From NCBI GenBank assembly GCA_013697825.1, contig JACCWD010000129.1:1-32466 (forward strand): 32,466 bases of DNA. The letters are read 5' to 3'. The position numbers were made by a program, and so were the translations under genes. This DNA comes from Rubrobacter sp. Lineage in GTDB: Bacteria; Actinomycetota; Rubrobacteria; Rubrobacterales; Rubrobacteraceae. The notes beneath the pieces were generated by a model. It did not search any database. It saw only the letters and a program-made list of their open reading frames with translations, and was not told where the DNA came from. This document shows positions 1-7,858 of the stretch, in pieces (positions within the stretch are counted from its first letter, which is position 1; the number at the start of each line of letters is the position of its first letter).

Positions 1-111
1 TTCAGCCAGATCACTGCCCTGTTTCCGAGGAAGATCCACGCGGTGAGGGCGGAAGGCTTCGAGTTGAAGATCGTCTGTTTCATCCTGGCGTTCGCTATTC
101 AGTTCTTATAG
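1..111 (+). CDS. C-terminal fragment of an ORF cut by the window edge (...FSQITALFPRKIHAVRAEGFELKIVCFILAFAIQFL*), resembling the C-terminus of a DDE transposase
   Basis: Frame 1 is open to TAG at 109-111. The tail pattern resembles my recollection of IS transposase C-termini; family assignment is tentative. Confidence 0.4.
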   Translation, partial: FSQITALFPRKIHAVRAEGFELKIVCFILAFAIQFL

Positions 112-162
112 GGGGCAACTCGGGTTATTAGATTAAACGTAGGAAGAATACAGGCATTCGTA

Positions 163-2010
163 TTGTCCAGACATGGAACCAATTTGCTGCTCATTGATAA
201 TGAAGCTCTTGAAAATGAGGAGAAGAAAAAATTAGAAGGGTATTGTTCTTTTGACGGTTATGGAGGATACAAAGTATTGCCATCAGCCGTGAATGCTCAC
301 ATTCCGGCGCAAAACATAGAAACCGTGCTTCCTTTGCTTGAGAAAGCGCATAAAAGTTTCTTGAGCAAGGCTGTTGGCACAGTGGGTGGCGGCACGACAC
401 CTTTTCTCAAATATCATTCTCCGGGAATAGTCAAGTATCTCAGGAAATCAGTCAGCCACGAGATTTCCGAACCTTCGTATGTAGCGAAAAACGTATTGCT
501 TGAATCGAATGTCGAATTCGGAAAAGAAGGAAAGGATTTTACTGATCAGTTTCCTTTGAACACCATCCTCTTCGGCCCTCCCGGAACCGGGAAGACGTAC
601 ACCGTGCAACGGAAAGCTGTCGAGATTATCGATCCTTCAGCGGCGAACCTTCCGGATGGGGAGATCGGGGAGAAGTTCCGGGGGTATCGGGACGAGGGGC
701 GCATCGAGTTCGTCACTTTCCATCCTTCTTTCTCGTATGAGGAGTTTGTGGAGGGGTTTCGGTATGACCCGAGCGCGAGGGTTCCGACGCTTCACGACGG
801 GATTTTCAAGGAGATATGCGGGGCGGCGGACGGGGTGGATGAGGTGTCTTCCGAGAGTGGTGGGCGGGTGTGGAAGGTTTCGCTCGGTGGGCGCGGGGAG
901 CATCGCGTCTTCGAGCGGTGCATGGAGAATGGGGAGATCGCGGTCGGGTGGCTCCATGGCATCGACCTCACCGGAGCGGAGGGTGGAAGGATCGCGGAGC
1001 TTTTCCGGGAGCATCATCCCGGAAGCAATTTCCGATCCACGAACCGCCTCGTGAACGAGATGCACGAAGGGGACTATGTCGCGGTGTACGATTCCCCGAC
1101 GGCGATACGCGCGCTCGGCGTGGTCACGGGCGGCTATGAATTCAAGGACGGATACGAAGACGGATACCACCACGTCCGCCCCGTCCGATGGCTCGACCGA
1201 GAGGTGCGCGACATCCACGCGCTTAACGGAAACACGCGCCTCACAATGGAGACCGTATACAATCTTTGGCGCATCCCACCGTCGAAGCTCGCCGCGCTCC
1301 TCTCGGACACACCCGAGTCGGACACTGACAAACCATACGTCCTCATCATCGACGAGATAAACCGGGGGAACATCTCGCGCATCTTCGGGGAACTCATCAC
1401 GCTTTTGGAGACGGACAAACGGCGCGGGGCGGAGAATGAACTTTCCGTGAAGCTGCCGTATTCGCAAAAAGACTTCGCCGTTCCGGGGAACCTCCACGTC
1501 GTCGGGACGATGAACACCGCCGACCGGAGCATCGCGCTCCTCGATGTCGCCCTCCGCCGACGCTTCGAGTTCGAGGAGATGATGCCGGATGCGGGGGTGA
1601 TTCGGAAGGTTCTCACGAAGAAAGAAGCCGAGACGGACATCATCGATCTCATATGCTCGGTCTTCGAGGTTTTGAATGCCCGCATCACGGCGCTTCTCGA
1701 CCGCGACCATCAAATCGGCCACTCGTACTTCCTCGGCGCGACTTCGCCGGATGGTCTTCATCACACGCTTTATCGCCGCGCCTTCCCGCTCCTTCAGGAA
1801 TATTTCTATAACGACCCGGCGCAAATGAGGCGGCTCCTCGGCGAGTATCATTCCGACGACGGGGGGAGCGGCTTCATCGAGAAACCGAAGATGAATTTCG
1901 GAAACGGGGATTTTTCGTTCGACGCGGAGGCGGACGATGCCCCATGGACGTTCCACGAGTACGATGCGGAGGAACTCGAAGACGCTCTCCGAAGGACGTT
2001 CCTCGAATGA
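163..2010 (+). CDS. mcrB: McrB-type AAA+ GTPase of a type IV restriction system, with an EVE/PUA-like domain inserted between Walker A and Walker B
   Basis: GPPGTGKTY Walker A, YVLIIDEINRGNISRIFGELITLLE Walker B, GTMNTADRS McrB signature, RRRFEF. The inserted segment WKVSLGG...IAVGWLHGIDL...GDYVAVYDSPTAIRALGVVTGGYEF...YHHVRPVRWL is EVE-like. TTG start at 163; the true start is uncertain. Confidence 0.88.
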   Translation: MSRHGTNLLLIDNEALENEEKKKLEGYCSFDGYGGYKVLPSAVNAHIPAQNIETVLPLLEKAHKSFLSKAVGTVGGGTTPFLKYHSPGIVKYLRKSVSHEISEPSYVAKNVLLESNVEFGKEGKDFTDQFPLNTILFGPPGTGKTYTVQRKAVEIIDPSAANLPDGEIGEKFRGYRDEGRIEFVTFHPSFSYEEFVEGFRYDPSARVPTLHDGIFKEICGAADGVDEVSSESGGRVWKVSLGGRGEHRVFERCMENGEIAVGWLHGIDLTGAEGGRIAELFREHHPGSNFRSTNRLVNEMHEGDYVAVYDSPTAIRALGVVTGGYEFKDGYEDGYHHVRPVRWLDREVRDIHALNGNTRLTMETVYNLWRIPPSKLAALLSDTPESDTDKPYVLIIDEINRGNISRIFGELITLLETDKRRGAENELSVKLPYSQKDFAVPGNLHVVGTMNTADRSIALLDVALRRRFEFEEMMPDAGVIRKVLTKKEAETDIIDLICSVFEVLNARITALLDRDHQIGHSYFLGATSPDGLHHTLYRRAFPLLQEYFYNDPAQMRRLLGEYHSDDGGSGFIEKPKMNFGNGDFSFDAEADDAPWTFHEYDAEELEDALRRTFLE

Positions 2011-3290
2011 AGGGCGGAGCGAAGACCATCCCGATGCGCGAGTGGGAAAAGCTCTCGTACGAAAAGATTGGGAATGAAAGCGTCGCCCGGCTCGAAGAGG
2101 CGAACACCCGGCTCGGCGGAAATGTCTTCGACTTTTTCCGGCACGAGTTCCGGGCGCGGAGCTTCGTCGGGGTCGTGGCGGCGGGCGGGACGGTGGTGGA
2201 GGTTCTTCCGAAGATCCACGGCGACGAAAAGGAAAGCCTCGGGTATCTTCTCGCGCTTCTCCGGTATACGCGTACGCTCTCGACGAAGCGGGGGGATGAG
2301 GCGGGCCTCGGGGAGAGTCATGGGAGCTTCCTCGAAGCGTGGATCTCTTTTTTCGCCGCGGAATTGAATGGCCTCCTTCGGACGAGTTTCAAACAAAAAT
2401 ACGTCGAGGTCGAGGAGCGGAGCGCGTTCGTCCGGGGGAAGCTCCTCACCGAGCGCGACCTCGACGGCTCCTCGGCCCTCTCCGCCCGGTACCCGTGCCG
2501 ATACGAAATATTCACCCCGAACCACCTCCTCAACCGCACCCTCAAATTTTGCAACGCCCTCCTCATGAAGACGACCCGCTCCCCCGCGAACCGGGCGACC
2601 CTCCGGCAAAACGACTTCCTCCTCGCCGATGTGGACGACGCGCCGGTGTTCGTCCGCGACCTCGACCGGATACACCTCGACCGCCTCGCCCGCGAGTATG
2701 CGCCGATCCTCGCCCTTTGCCGCCTCCTCCTCGAAAACTCCGCCCTCGACCTCCGTGCCGGGCGCATCACGCAACTCGCCATCGTCTTCGATATGAACAT
2801 CCTCTTCGAGAAGTTCGTCGCGGAGTTTTTGCGGAGGAACAAAGAACGTATACGCATCGGAGGGTGTCGGATCGAGAAGGTCGAGACGAAAGAAAACCTC
2901 GGAAAGCTCTTCGGGGAGTTCAAAATGGAGGTGGATGTCGTCCTCCGCACCTCCGGCGGGGCGTATCTCCTCGACACGAAATACAAAGTCCTCGGAGACG
3001 AGAAGAACCACGGCGGGATTTCGCAGTCGGATTTTTATCAAATGCATGCTTATGCGACCGCCGGGGAGAAGGGGTATGACGGGGTCATCCTCCTTTATCC
3101 GAGGACGACGGCGTCCCCGTCCGAGAGGGCTCTCGTCAACGAGCGCGACGGCGTGAGGCTTTTCGTGCGGTATGTGGATGCGGTGCGGATACATGCCGGA
3201 AGGGGGAGCGTGGACGTGAAGGCCATCGAGAAGGAAATGAACGAGGCTTTCGAGAGCGTCGAGAGTGTCGAGGAAAGGGCTTCGGCGTGA
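2007..3290 (+). CDS. mcrC: McrC-type nuclease subunit (PD-(D/E)XK)
   Basis: ATG at 2007 overlaps the mcrB stop (ATGA). EVDVVL...YLLDTKYK is the McrC PD-(D/E)XK motif. The longer ORF start at 1944 is less likely. Confidence 0.88.
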   Translation: MKGGAKTIPMREWEKLSYEKIGNESVARLEEANTRLGGNVFDFFRHEFRARSFVGVVAAGGTVVEVLPKIHGDEKESLGYLLALLRYTRTLSTKRGDEAGLGESHGSFLEAWISFFAAELNGLLRTSFKQKYVEVEERSAFVRGKLLTERDLDGSSALSARYPCRYEIFTPNHLLNRTLKFCNALLMKTTRSPANRATLRQNDFLLADVDDAPVFVRDLDRIHLDRLAREYAPILALCRLLLENSALDLRAGRITQLAIVFDMNILFEKFVAEFLRRNKERIRIGGCRIEKVETKENLGKLFGEFKMEVDVVLRTSGGAYLLDTKYKVLGDEKNHGGISQSDFYQMHAYATAGEKGYDGVILLYPRTTASPSERALVNERDGVRLFVRYVDAVRIHAGRGSVDVKAIEKEMNEAFESVESVEERASA

Positions 3291-4528
3291 GTGTACATGC
3301 GAGGGCGATCATCATGGTGGTGTCGCGCACGGACGCGGTGAGGCGGGCGGTTGAGCGGCTTTCGCCGGGGGTGGTGGGTATCATCTCTTCGCAGGAAGTT
3401 CTCGGGGAGGTGGCGGTCGAGTGCCATGGGATGCGGGATCGGGCGCGGTTTTTGTATGGGATCGTGGATTCCGCGATGGAGATCGAAGACGCTTTCGAGC
3501 GTTTCGAGAGGCTCCTTTCGGAGCTTGAGAATATCGGGTATTCGCCGGATGACATCGCGCTCGACGCGACGGGCGGGACGGCTCCCATGAAGATCGGGGC
3601 GGCTCTCGCGGCGATGACGCACGGTATTCGGATGATCCACCAAAGAGTTCCACAGGATTACGTGGACGGTGAATGGAAGCGCGACGAATCGAAAGCCATC
3701 GAGATCTTCCCGATGGAGAACCCGCTCGAATCCACCGGACTCCTCCGCGAGGGGCAAGGCGTCGAACTCTTCGACCGCCGCGACTATGGGGCCGCCGCGC
3801 TCATCTTCCACGATGTCGCCCGGAAGGTCGAGGGGGCGGAGCGTGCCCATTACTATACTGGCCTCGCCCTCCTCGCCGACGGATATGGGGCGTGGAACGT
3901 CGCCGACTATGGGACGGCGCTTCAAAAACTTCCCGCCGCGAGAAAAGAGTTCTCGGTCGGGTTCTCGGTCGGGTTCTCGGACGCGGCGTTCGCGGGGAGG
4001 GCGGCGAAGCTCTCGGCCGTGATCGCCGCGAACCTCGGGTTTTTGCAGCGCGTCCGGGGAAAGCTCTCCGCCGAGAAAGTCGTGGATATGCTCGAGAACG
4101 CGAGGCGGCGCATAGCCGATCAAAGCCGCCACGACGACGGCGTCGCCCGTCTTTACCGATGCGTCGAAATGCTCCACCAATGGCGACTCGAAAAACACCA
4201 CGGCGTCCGCGCCACCGACACGAACTGGCAAAAAGTCCCCGAAGAAGCGAGAAAAACGTTCCTCGAAAAATCCGGCCTCCCCGACCTTCCGAAGCACCTC
4301 AACCTCGGCCACGCCCGCGCCCTCGACCGCATCCTCTCCGACTCGGGCGAAGAAGACGAAAGCATCTTCCGCGACCTCCTCCGTCAAAGAAACAACTCCA
4401 TCCTCGCCCACGGCCTCGAACCGATCGGGGAAAGCTCCGCCCGCCGCTTCCTCGAATATGTGGACACGATGGTGGACGAGGGTGGAATATCCGCCTCGGC
4501 GCGGCATATACGGCTCGGCGAGTTGTAA
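3287..4528 (+). CDS. CARF-HEPN protein, TIGR02710/Cas02710 (Csm6-related)-like, coupled to mcrBC
   Basis: GTG at 3287 overlaps the mcrC stop (GTGA). CARF-like ALDATGGTAPMKIGAALAAMTHG...NPLESTG. C-terminal HEPN-like R-NNSILA-H (RQRNNSILAHG, codons 4388-4411). Confidence 0.75.
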   Translation: MSVHARAIIMVVSRTDAVRRAVERLSPGVVGIISSQEVLGEVAVECHGMRDRARFLYGIVDSAMEIEDAFERFERLLSELENIGYSPDDIALDATGGTAPMKIGAALAAMTHGIRMIHQRVPQDYVDGEWKRDESKAIEIFPMENPLESTGLLREGQGVELFDRRDYGAAALIFHDVARKVEGAERAHYYTGLALLADGYGAWNVADYGTALQKLPAARKEFSVGFSVGFSDAAFAGRAAKLSAVIAANLGFLQRVRGKLSAEKVVDMLENARRRIADQSRHDDGVARLYRCVEMLHQWRLEKHHGVRATDTNWQKVPEEARKTFLEKSGLPDLPKHLNLGHARALDRILSDSGEEDESIFRDLLRQRNNSILAHGLEPIGESSARRFLEYVDTMVDEGGISASARHIRLGEL

Positions 4529-4622
4529 AGCTTACGGAGGAGGAGATCCGGGTGGTCGAGGAGAGCGTGGAGCGGGGTTAGAATCAGGGTTGACGAAGTT
4601 CTCGGAAGAAGGGAGGCGGAGG

Positions 4623-4651
4623 ATGTCCGATATTGCGAAGAGGGACGAGGA
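4623..4651 (+). pseudogene. 5' fragment of the interrupted TA antitoxin gene (MSDIAKRDEE...)
   Basis: Joining this to the sequence right of the transposon (one TSD copy removed) gives MSDIAKRDEEEIKRRVAENLDALDRAGKMEVLDLSERLSGDAPGRDTRAALLAYAGAIPAEDLDLMK*. Confidence 0.8.
4643..4651 (+). repeat. Left target-site duplication GGACGAGGA
   Basis: Identical 9-mer at 9556-9564; collapsing one copy restores the interrupted antitoxin ORF. Confidence 0.85.
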
Positions 4652-4662
4652 GGCCTTGCACA
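4652..4662 (+). repeat. Left terminal inverted repeat GGCCTTGCACA
   Basis: Reverse complement of 9545-9555. Confidence 0.85.
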
Positions 4663-4766
4663 AGAAATAGCCGTTAGTGGCGAATATTTGTGCAACTGAA
4701 TATCCTGCACAAAAAAAGCGACGAGTGAATAAGAGGAGAAACCGCTACCTGGAAAGTGAGACTCGT

Positions 4767-5747
4767 CTACCGAATGGGGACACCCCGAGCCGGAAGATAC
4801 GCTACGTTGTTCGGCGTGAAAGAAGCCTCAATACCCAGAGAGTGCATCGCATGGATCAAGACACAGAGGTTATGGCAAAGTACCTTGCATAGAGCCTCGT
4901 TCACTTGCCCCGTATCACTCTTGCTCCGCACTGAATCCCCGAACTTGGCCTTCATCATTGAGAAGACAGATTCGACGCTTGATCGGCGGTGGTAGTGGGT
5001 TAGGAACTCTTCGCGATTGAACATGAAGTAGTGATACATCCTGGACCACGCGGAATCTTCGGCGGGCGGCAGGCTGTTGGACTTGAACGGGATGAACGGC
5101 GTGGCTCCGATGCCCTCTGTGGCGTCCGCGTTCTTGTGAGAGAGATACGCCTTATCCGCGCTTATGCGTTCAACGTCGAAGTGGGCGGCGGTTCTCTCAA
5201 TGAGCGGGACGAAGTAGTTGGTGTCATGGGCGGTCCAACCGGAAACCTCGACGCCGGTTACGACCTTCGTGTTCGTGCCGCACATCAGGTGCAACTTGAC
5301 CCATTCGCGGTTGTCCGTAACGCGCCCGTGCTTTTTGCTGTACCACCGGACGAACCTCGACGTGCTGAAGCCCGAAGAGTCAACGGCGAAATCATGCTCG
5401 ACCGCCTTTAGTGGCAAGCTGCTCGTCGTGACGAGGCTCCCCAGCGTCCCGGTAAGCTCCGGCTTCGATAGGTAGTTGCTCACGGAATTGAAGTGAGGGG
5501 TACTGTCTATCAGGCCGTCGGCGTAGGCTTCCCGAAGGTCGCTAGTAAAACGCCTGCTAGAAAACCCGCCATAGACCTTGTAGACGGACGCGAAAAGCAT
5601 GTCCGAAAGCGGGAGCCGGGGCCTTCCCCGACCCGTTTGCGGAGGCTGCGGAACGGTATTGCAGAGATCGGCCAAGAGTGCCACAAAGCGCGTCCTTTCC
5701 TCGCTTTGCGCGGCGTTGTAAGCGGTCCATTTATGGCCCTCTATCAT
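4767..5747 (-). CDS. DDE transposase (IS4/IS5-like group)
   Basis: DFAVDSSGFSTSRFVRWY...WVKLHLMCG; SADKAYLS; YHRRSSVESVFSMMKAKFGDSVRSKSDTGQVNEALCKVLCHNLCVLI. Confidence 0.85.
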   Translation of the reverse strand: MIEGHKWTAYNAAQSEERTRFVALLADLCNTVPQPPQTGRGRPRLPLSDMLFASVYKVYGGFSSRRFTSDLREAYADGLIDSTPHFNSVSNYLSKPELTGTLGSLVTTSSLPLKAVEHDFAVDSSGFSTSRFVRWYSKKHGRVTDNREWVKLHLMCGTNTKVVTGVEVSGWTAHDTNYFVPLIERTAAHFDVERISADKAYLSHKNADATEGIGATPFIPFKSNSLPPAEDSAWSRMYHYFMFNREEFLTHYHRRSSVESVFSMMKAKFGDSVRSKSDTGQVNEALCKVLCHNLCVLIHAMHSLGIEASFTPNNVAYLPARGVPIR

Positions 5748-5826
5748 GTGGTAAGTATACGTGAGCGGTCACGCATAGCAACAGCGATTCCTTTTATATA
5801 AGCCGAATTCTTTATTTTGCCGAAGG

Positions 5827-6885
5827 CTATTCGACTAGCCGCAAGCGTGGCATCTCATGCACATAAAGGGAGTGGAATTCTTCTGTGTAGAGTGCTACGG
5901 TCTTGCTGAGCTCCGGGATACTGTAACCGTAGTGCCTCAAATGCAAGTCCACCACATCTTTAACGATGGATGGCTCTTCTTGTGCTATCGGGTAGGGTTC
6001 GTTGGTTCGGTATCCGAGTTCACCCATCTTCATCCAAAAGCGTTTAGCTTGTCTATCGGTAATCTGATCGAGGTCGCGGGCGCGCCGGATCAGCGCAGAC
6101 ATCGCTACCTTCCAATGGTATTTCAACGACCCTAACTTCTGGAAGTTAAGGGGTCTTAAGTCGGACTTGATCTCCTTTGCGGGCATCAGTAGCTCGGCTG
6201 CAAACTTGTCGGCTTCCCTCTCTTGCTCTACCGATGGCAAGGTGTGCATGACAACGTGTCCTATTTCATGCGCCAGAGTGAAGCGCATCCGATCCCCAGG
6301 AATATCCCTATTGACGAAGAAGAACGGGGGCAGCCCTGGAGTTCGCAGACTGATCGCGTCGAGCTTGTGAGTACCGAACGAACCGCTAATCACGATGCCG
6401 CCAGCATTCTCTATTGAGCGCACGAGGTTCTGAACGGGCCCGAGGGGTAGACGCCAGCTTCTACGGATCAGTTGGGCGATCTGTTCCGGTGAATCGTAAT
6501 CCTCAATGTCCATCCTGACGAAGCCTGCGTCCGTTTCAATCTCAACGCTTCGCAGCAGCCGCGCAATCTCTATGCGCCGAATGTTCAGGGTCGCCTGTAG
6601 TTCACGCTGTTTACTGAGAGGCAGGCTCTGGCGTTTGCGATGGTATATACACGGGCTGCCGTAACCATACCTACGGTCACGCCGGAAAAAAAAGGCGGTT
6701 GGGTACTCCACCGCTTCAGCTATTGCTTTGAGGCGATCATCTGGAATCTCTAGCACGCCGCTCTCAAATTTTGAGATGGCAGCCTGAGACACACCCGCCT
6801 TTTTCGCCAGTTGCGTTTGGCTGTAGCCACGCGACTCGCGGGCGAGTATGAGCATTTCGGGGTTTGGTCCGTCTATTGGCCTCAA
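5827..6885 (-). CDS. XRE-type HTH plus ImmA/IrrE-type metallopeptidase (DUF955)
   Basis: N-terminal HTH LAKKAGVSQAAISKFESG; zinc motif FTLAHEIGHVVMH; EREADKFAAELLMP. Confidence 0.9.
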   Translation of the reverse strand: MRPIDGPNPEMLILARESRGYSQTQLAKKAGVSQAAISKFESGVLEIPDDRLKAIAEAVEYPTAFFFRRDRRYGYGSPCIYHRKRQSLPLSKQRELQATLNIRRIEIARLLRSVEIETDAGFVRMDIEDYDSPEQIAQLIRRSWRLPLGPVQNLVRSIENAGGIVISGSFGTHKLDAISLRTPGLPPFFFVNRDIPGDRMRFTLAHEIGHVVMHTLPSVEQEREADKFAAELLMPAKEIKSDLRPLNFQKLGSLKYHWKVAMSALIRRARDLDQITDRQAKRFWMKMGELGYRTNEPYPIAQEEPSIVKDVVDLHLRHYGYSIPELSKTVALYTEEFHSLYVHEMPRLRLVE

Positions 6886-7496
6886 CTCTGGCCGTCTTCT
6901 TCATCCCTCCGCTCGCCCGGTTTAGGTCCGACTCGTGGCGCGCGCGATCCGTCCTGTGGAGTAGGCGGCTCAAGCACGTCATCTTCCGTATCGGCTTCAC
7001 CGCTGATGTCCAGCATCCACTGTAATTCCGGTCCGATGCTGCACGTGACCGCTATGGTCTGGATGGATGTTTCAAGTTCGTCCAACAGGTACCCGGCAAC
7101 CAGTCTGGTAGATTCGGCTGGCATGCCGGGAAGCTGAAGTTGATAGGAGAACTGTAGCTGCTGCCTAGTAGGGATGTTGCTGGTTCTAAAGCGACGACTT
7201 CTGTACTTCTTGAAACGGACAACCACTCTATCTTCAAAGGTGAGAACGAGGAACCCACGGTTGTCTCCAACATGCACACCAGGATCGTCCGCGAACTCTT
7301 TGCGGGCCAAGTCGGTAATGTGGTTATGGACCATAAGGGCTCTGGCTGAGGCACTGAGCGGAATCCGAAGATCGGGCGCACGCTTCCCGAATTCCTCCCA
7401 CTTGCCCCAGCCGCCTTGTATACAGGCGGCCAGTTTCCTCGCACGTTGCGGATACAGGATCGCTTGTGCCTCTTCGGCAGATATAGTTTCATTCAT
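6882..7496 (-). CDS. Hypothetical protein translationally coupled to the XRE-ImmA/IrrE gene
   Basis: ORF with 4-nt overlap with the downstream ImmA/IrrE gene on the minus strand; no family recognised. Confidence 0.7.
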   Translation of the reverse strand: MNETISAEEAQAILYPQRARKLAACIQGGWGKWEEFGKRAPDLRIPLSASARALMVHNHITDLARKEFADDPGVHVGDNRGFLVLTFEDRVVVRFKKYRSRRFRTSNIPTRQQLQFSYQLQLPGMPAESTRLVAGYLLDELETSIQTIAVTCSIGPELQWMLDISGEADTEDDVLEPPTPQDGSRAPRVGPKPGERRDEEDGQS

Positions 7497-7535
7497 GCAT
7501 CGCAGTGTGAAGTATCAAGGGGTCAAAGTCAAGCA

Positions 7536-7558
7536 ATTTTATAACCTATTTTATAACC
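7536..7558. promoter_or_regulatory. Direct repeat ATTTTATAACC x2 (12-bp period) in the divergent intergenic region; candidate operator/promoter
   Basis: ATTTTATAACC at 7536-7546 and 7548-7558, upstream of the minus-strand HTH operon. Confidence 0.45.
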
Positions 7559-7657
7559 AAGCTACCCTAGAATACTTTAGCGAATGGAACCCTCGCATGT
7601 TGTATTCACAACACTACGCCACTTGTGATGCCAGACCGCTCACGGTAATATTGCTAT

Positions 7658-7828
7658 ATGTCAGAAGAGAAGAACCCGGCGGCGGTGGAGCTTGGCAGGC
7701 GTGGCGGGCTAAAAGGCGGCAAAGCTCGTGCCGCTAAGATGACACCTGAAGAGAGATCCGAGTCGGCGCGTAAAGCTGCTAAGGCGCGTTGGGATAAGAA
7801 ACGCCGAGAAGAGTCTGAGTCTTCGTAG
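7658..7828 (+). CDS. Small KGG/GGRKGGKARA-type basic protein (56 aa)
   Basis: Manual translation: MSEEKNPAAVELGRRGGLKGGKARAAKMTPEERSESARKAAKARWDKKRREESESS*; a common small-protein pattern. Not in the supplied ORF list (below its length cutoff). Confidence 0.65.
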   Translation: MSEEKNPAAVELGRRGGLKGGKARAAKMTPEERSESARKAAKARWDKKRREESESS

Positions 7829-7858
7829 CCCTCGTTAGGTTCTTAGTCAGGGGAAACC

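Noticed and set aside
1944-2006. N-terminal extension of McrC in the ORF track
   Set aside because: Overlaps mcrB coding sequence; the ATG at 2007 with ATGA overlap is the better start.
3951-3980. Short tandem repeat GTTCTCGGTCGG (peptide FSVGFSVGFSD) inside the CARF-HEPN gene
   Set aside because: Only about two copies, in frame; a minor slippage expansion with no evidence of phase variation.
3287-4528. Calling a CRISPR-Cas locus because of the CARF/TIGR02710-like protein
   Set aside because: No direct-repeat/spacer array, Cas10, Cas1/2 or RAMP genes recognised in the window.
4532-4580. Short open segment VKLTEEEIRVVEESVERG* after the CARF-HEPN gene as an antitoxin remnant
   Set aside because: Too short and no start signal; could not be supported.
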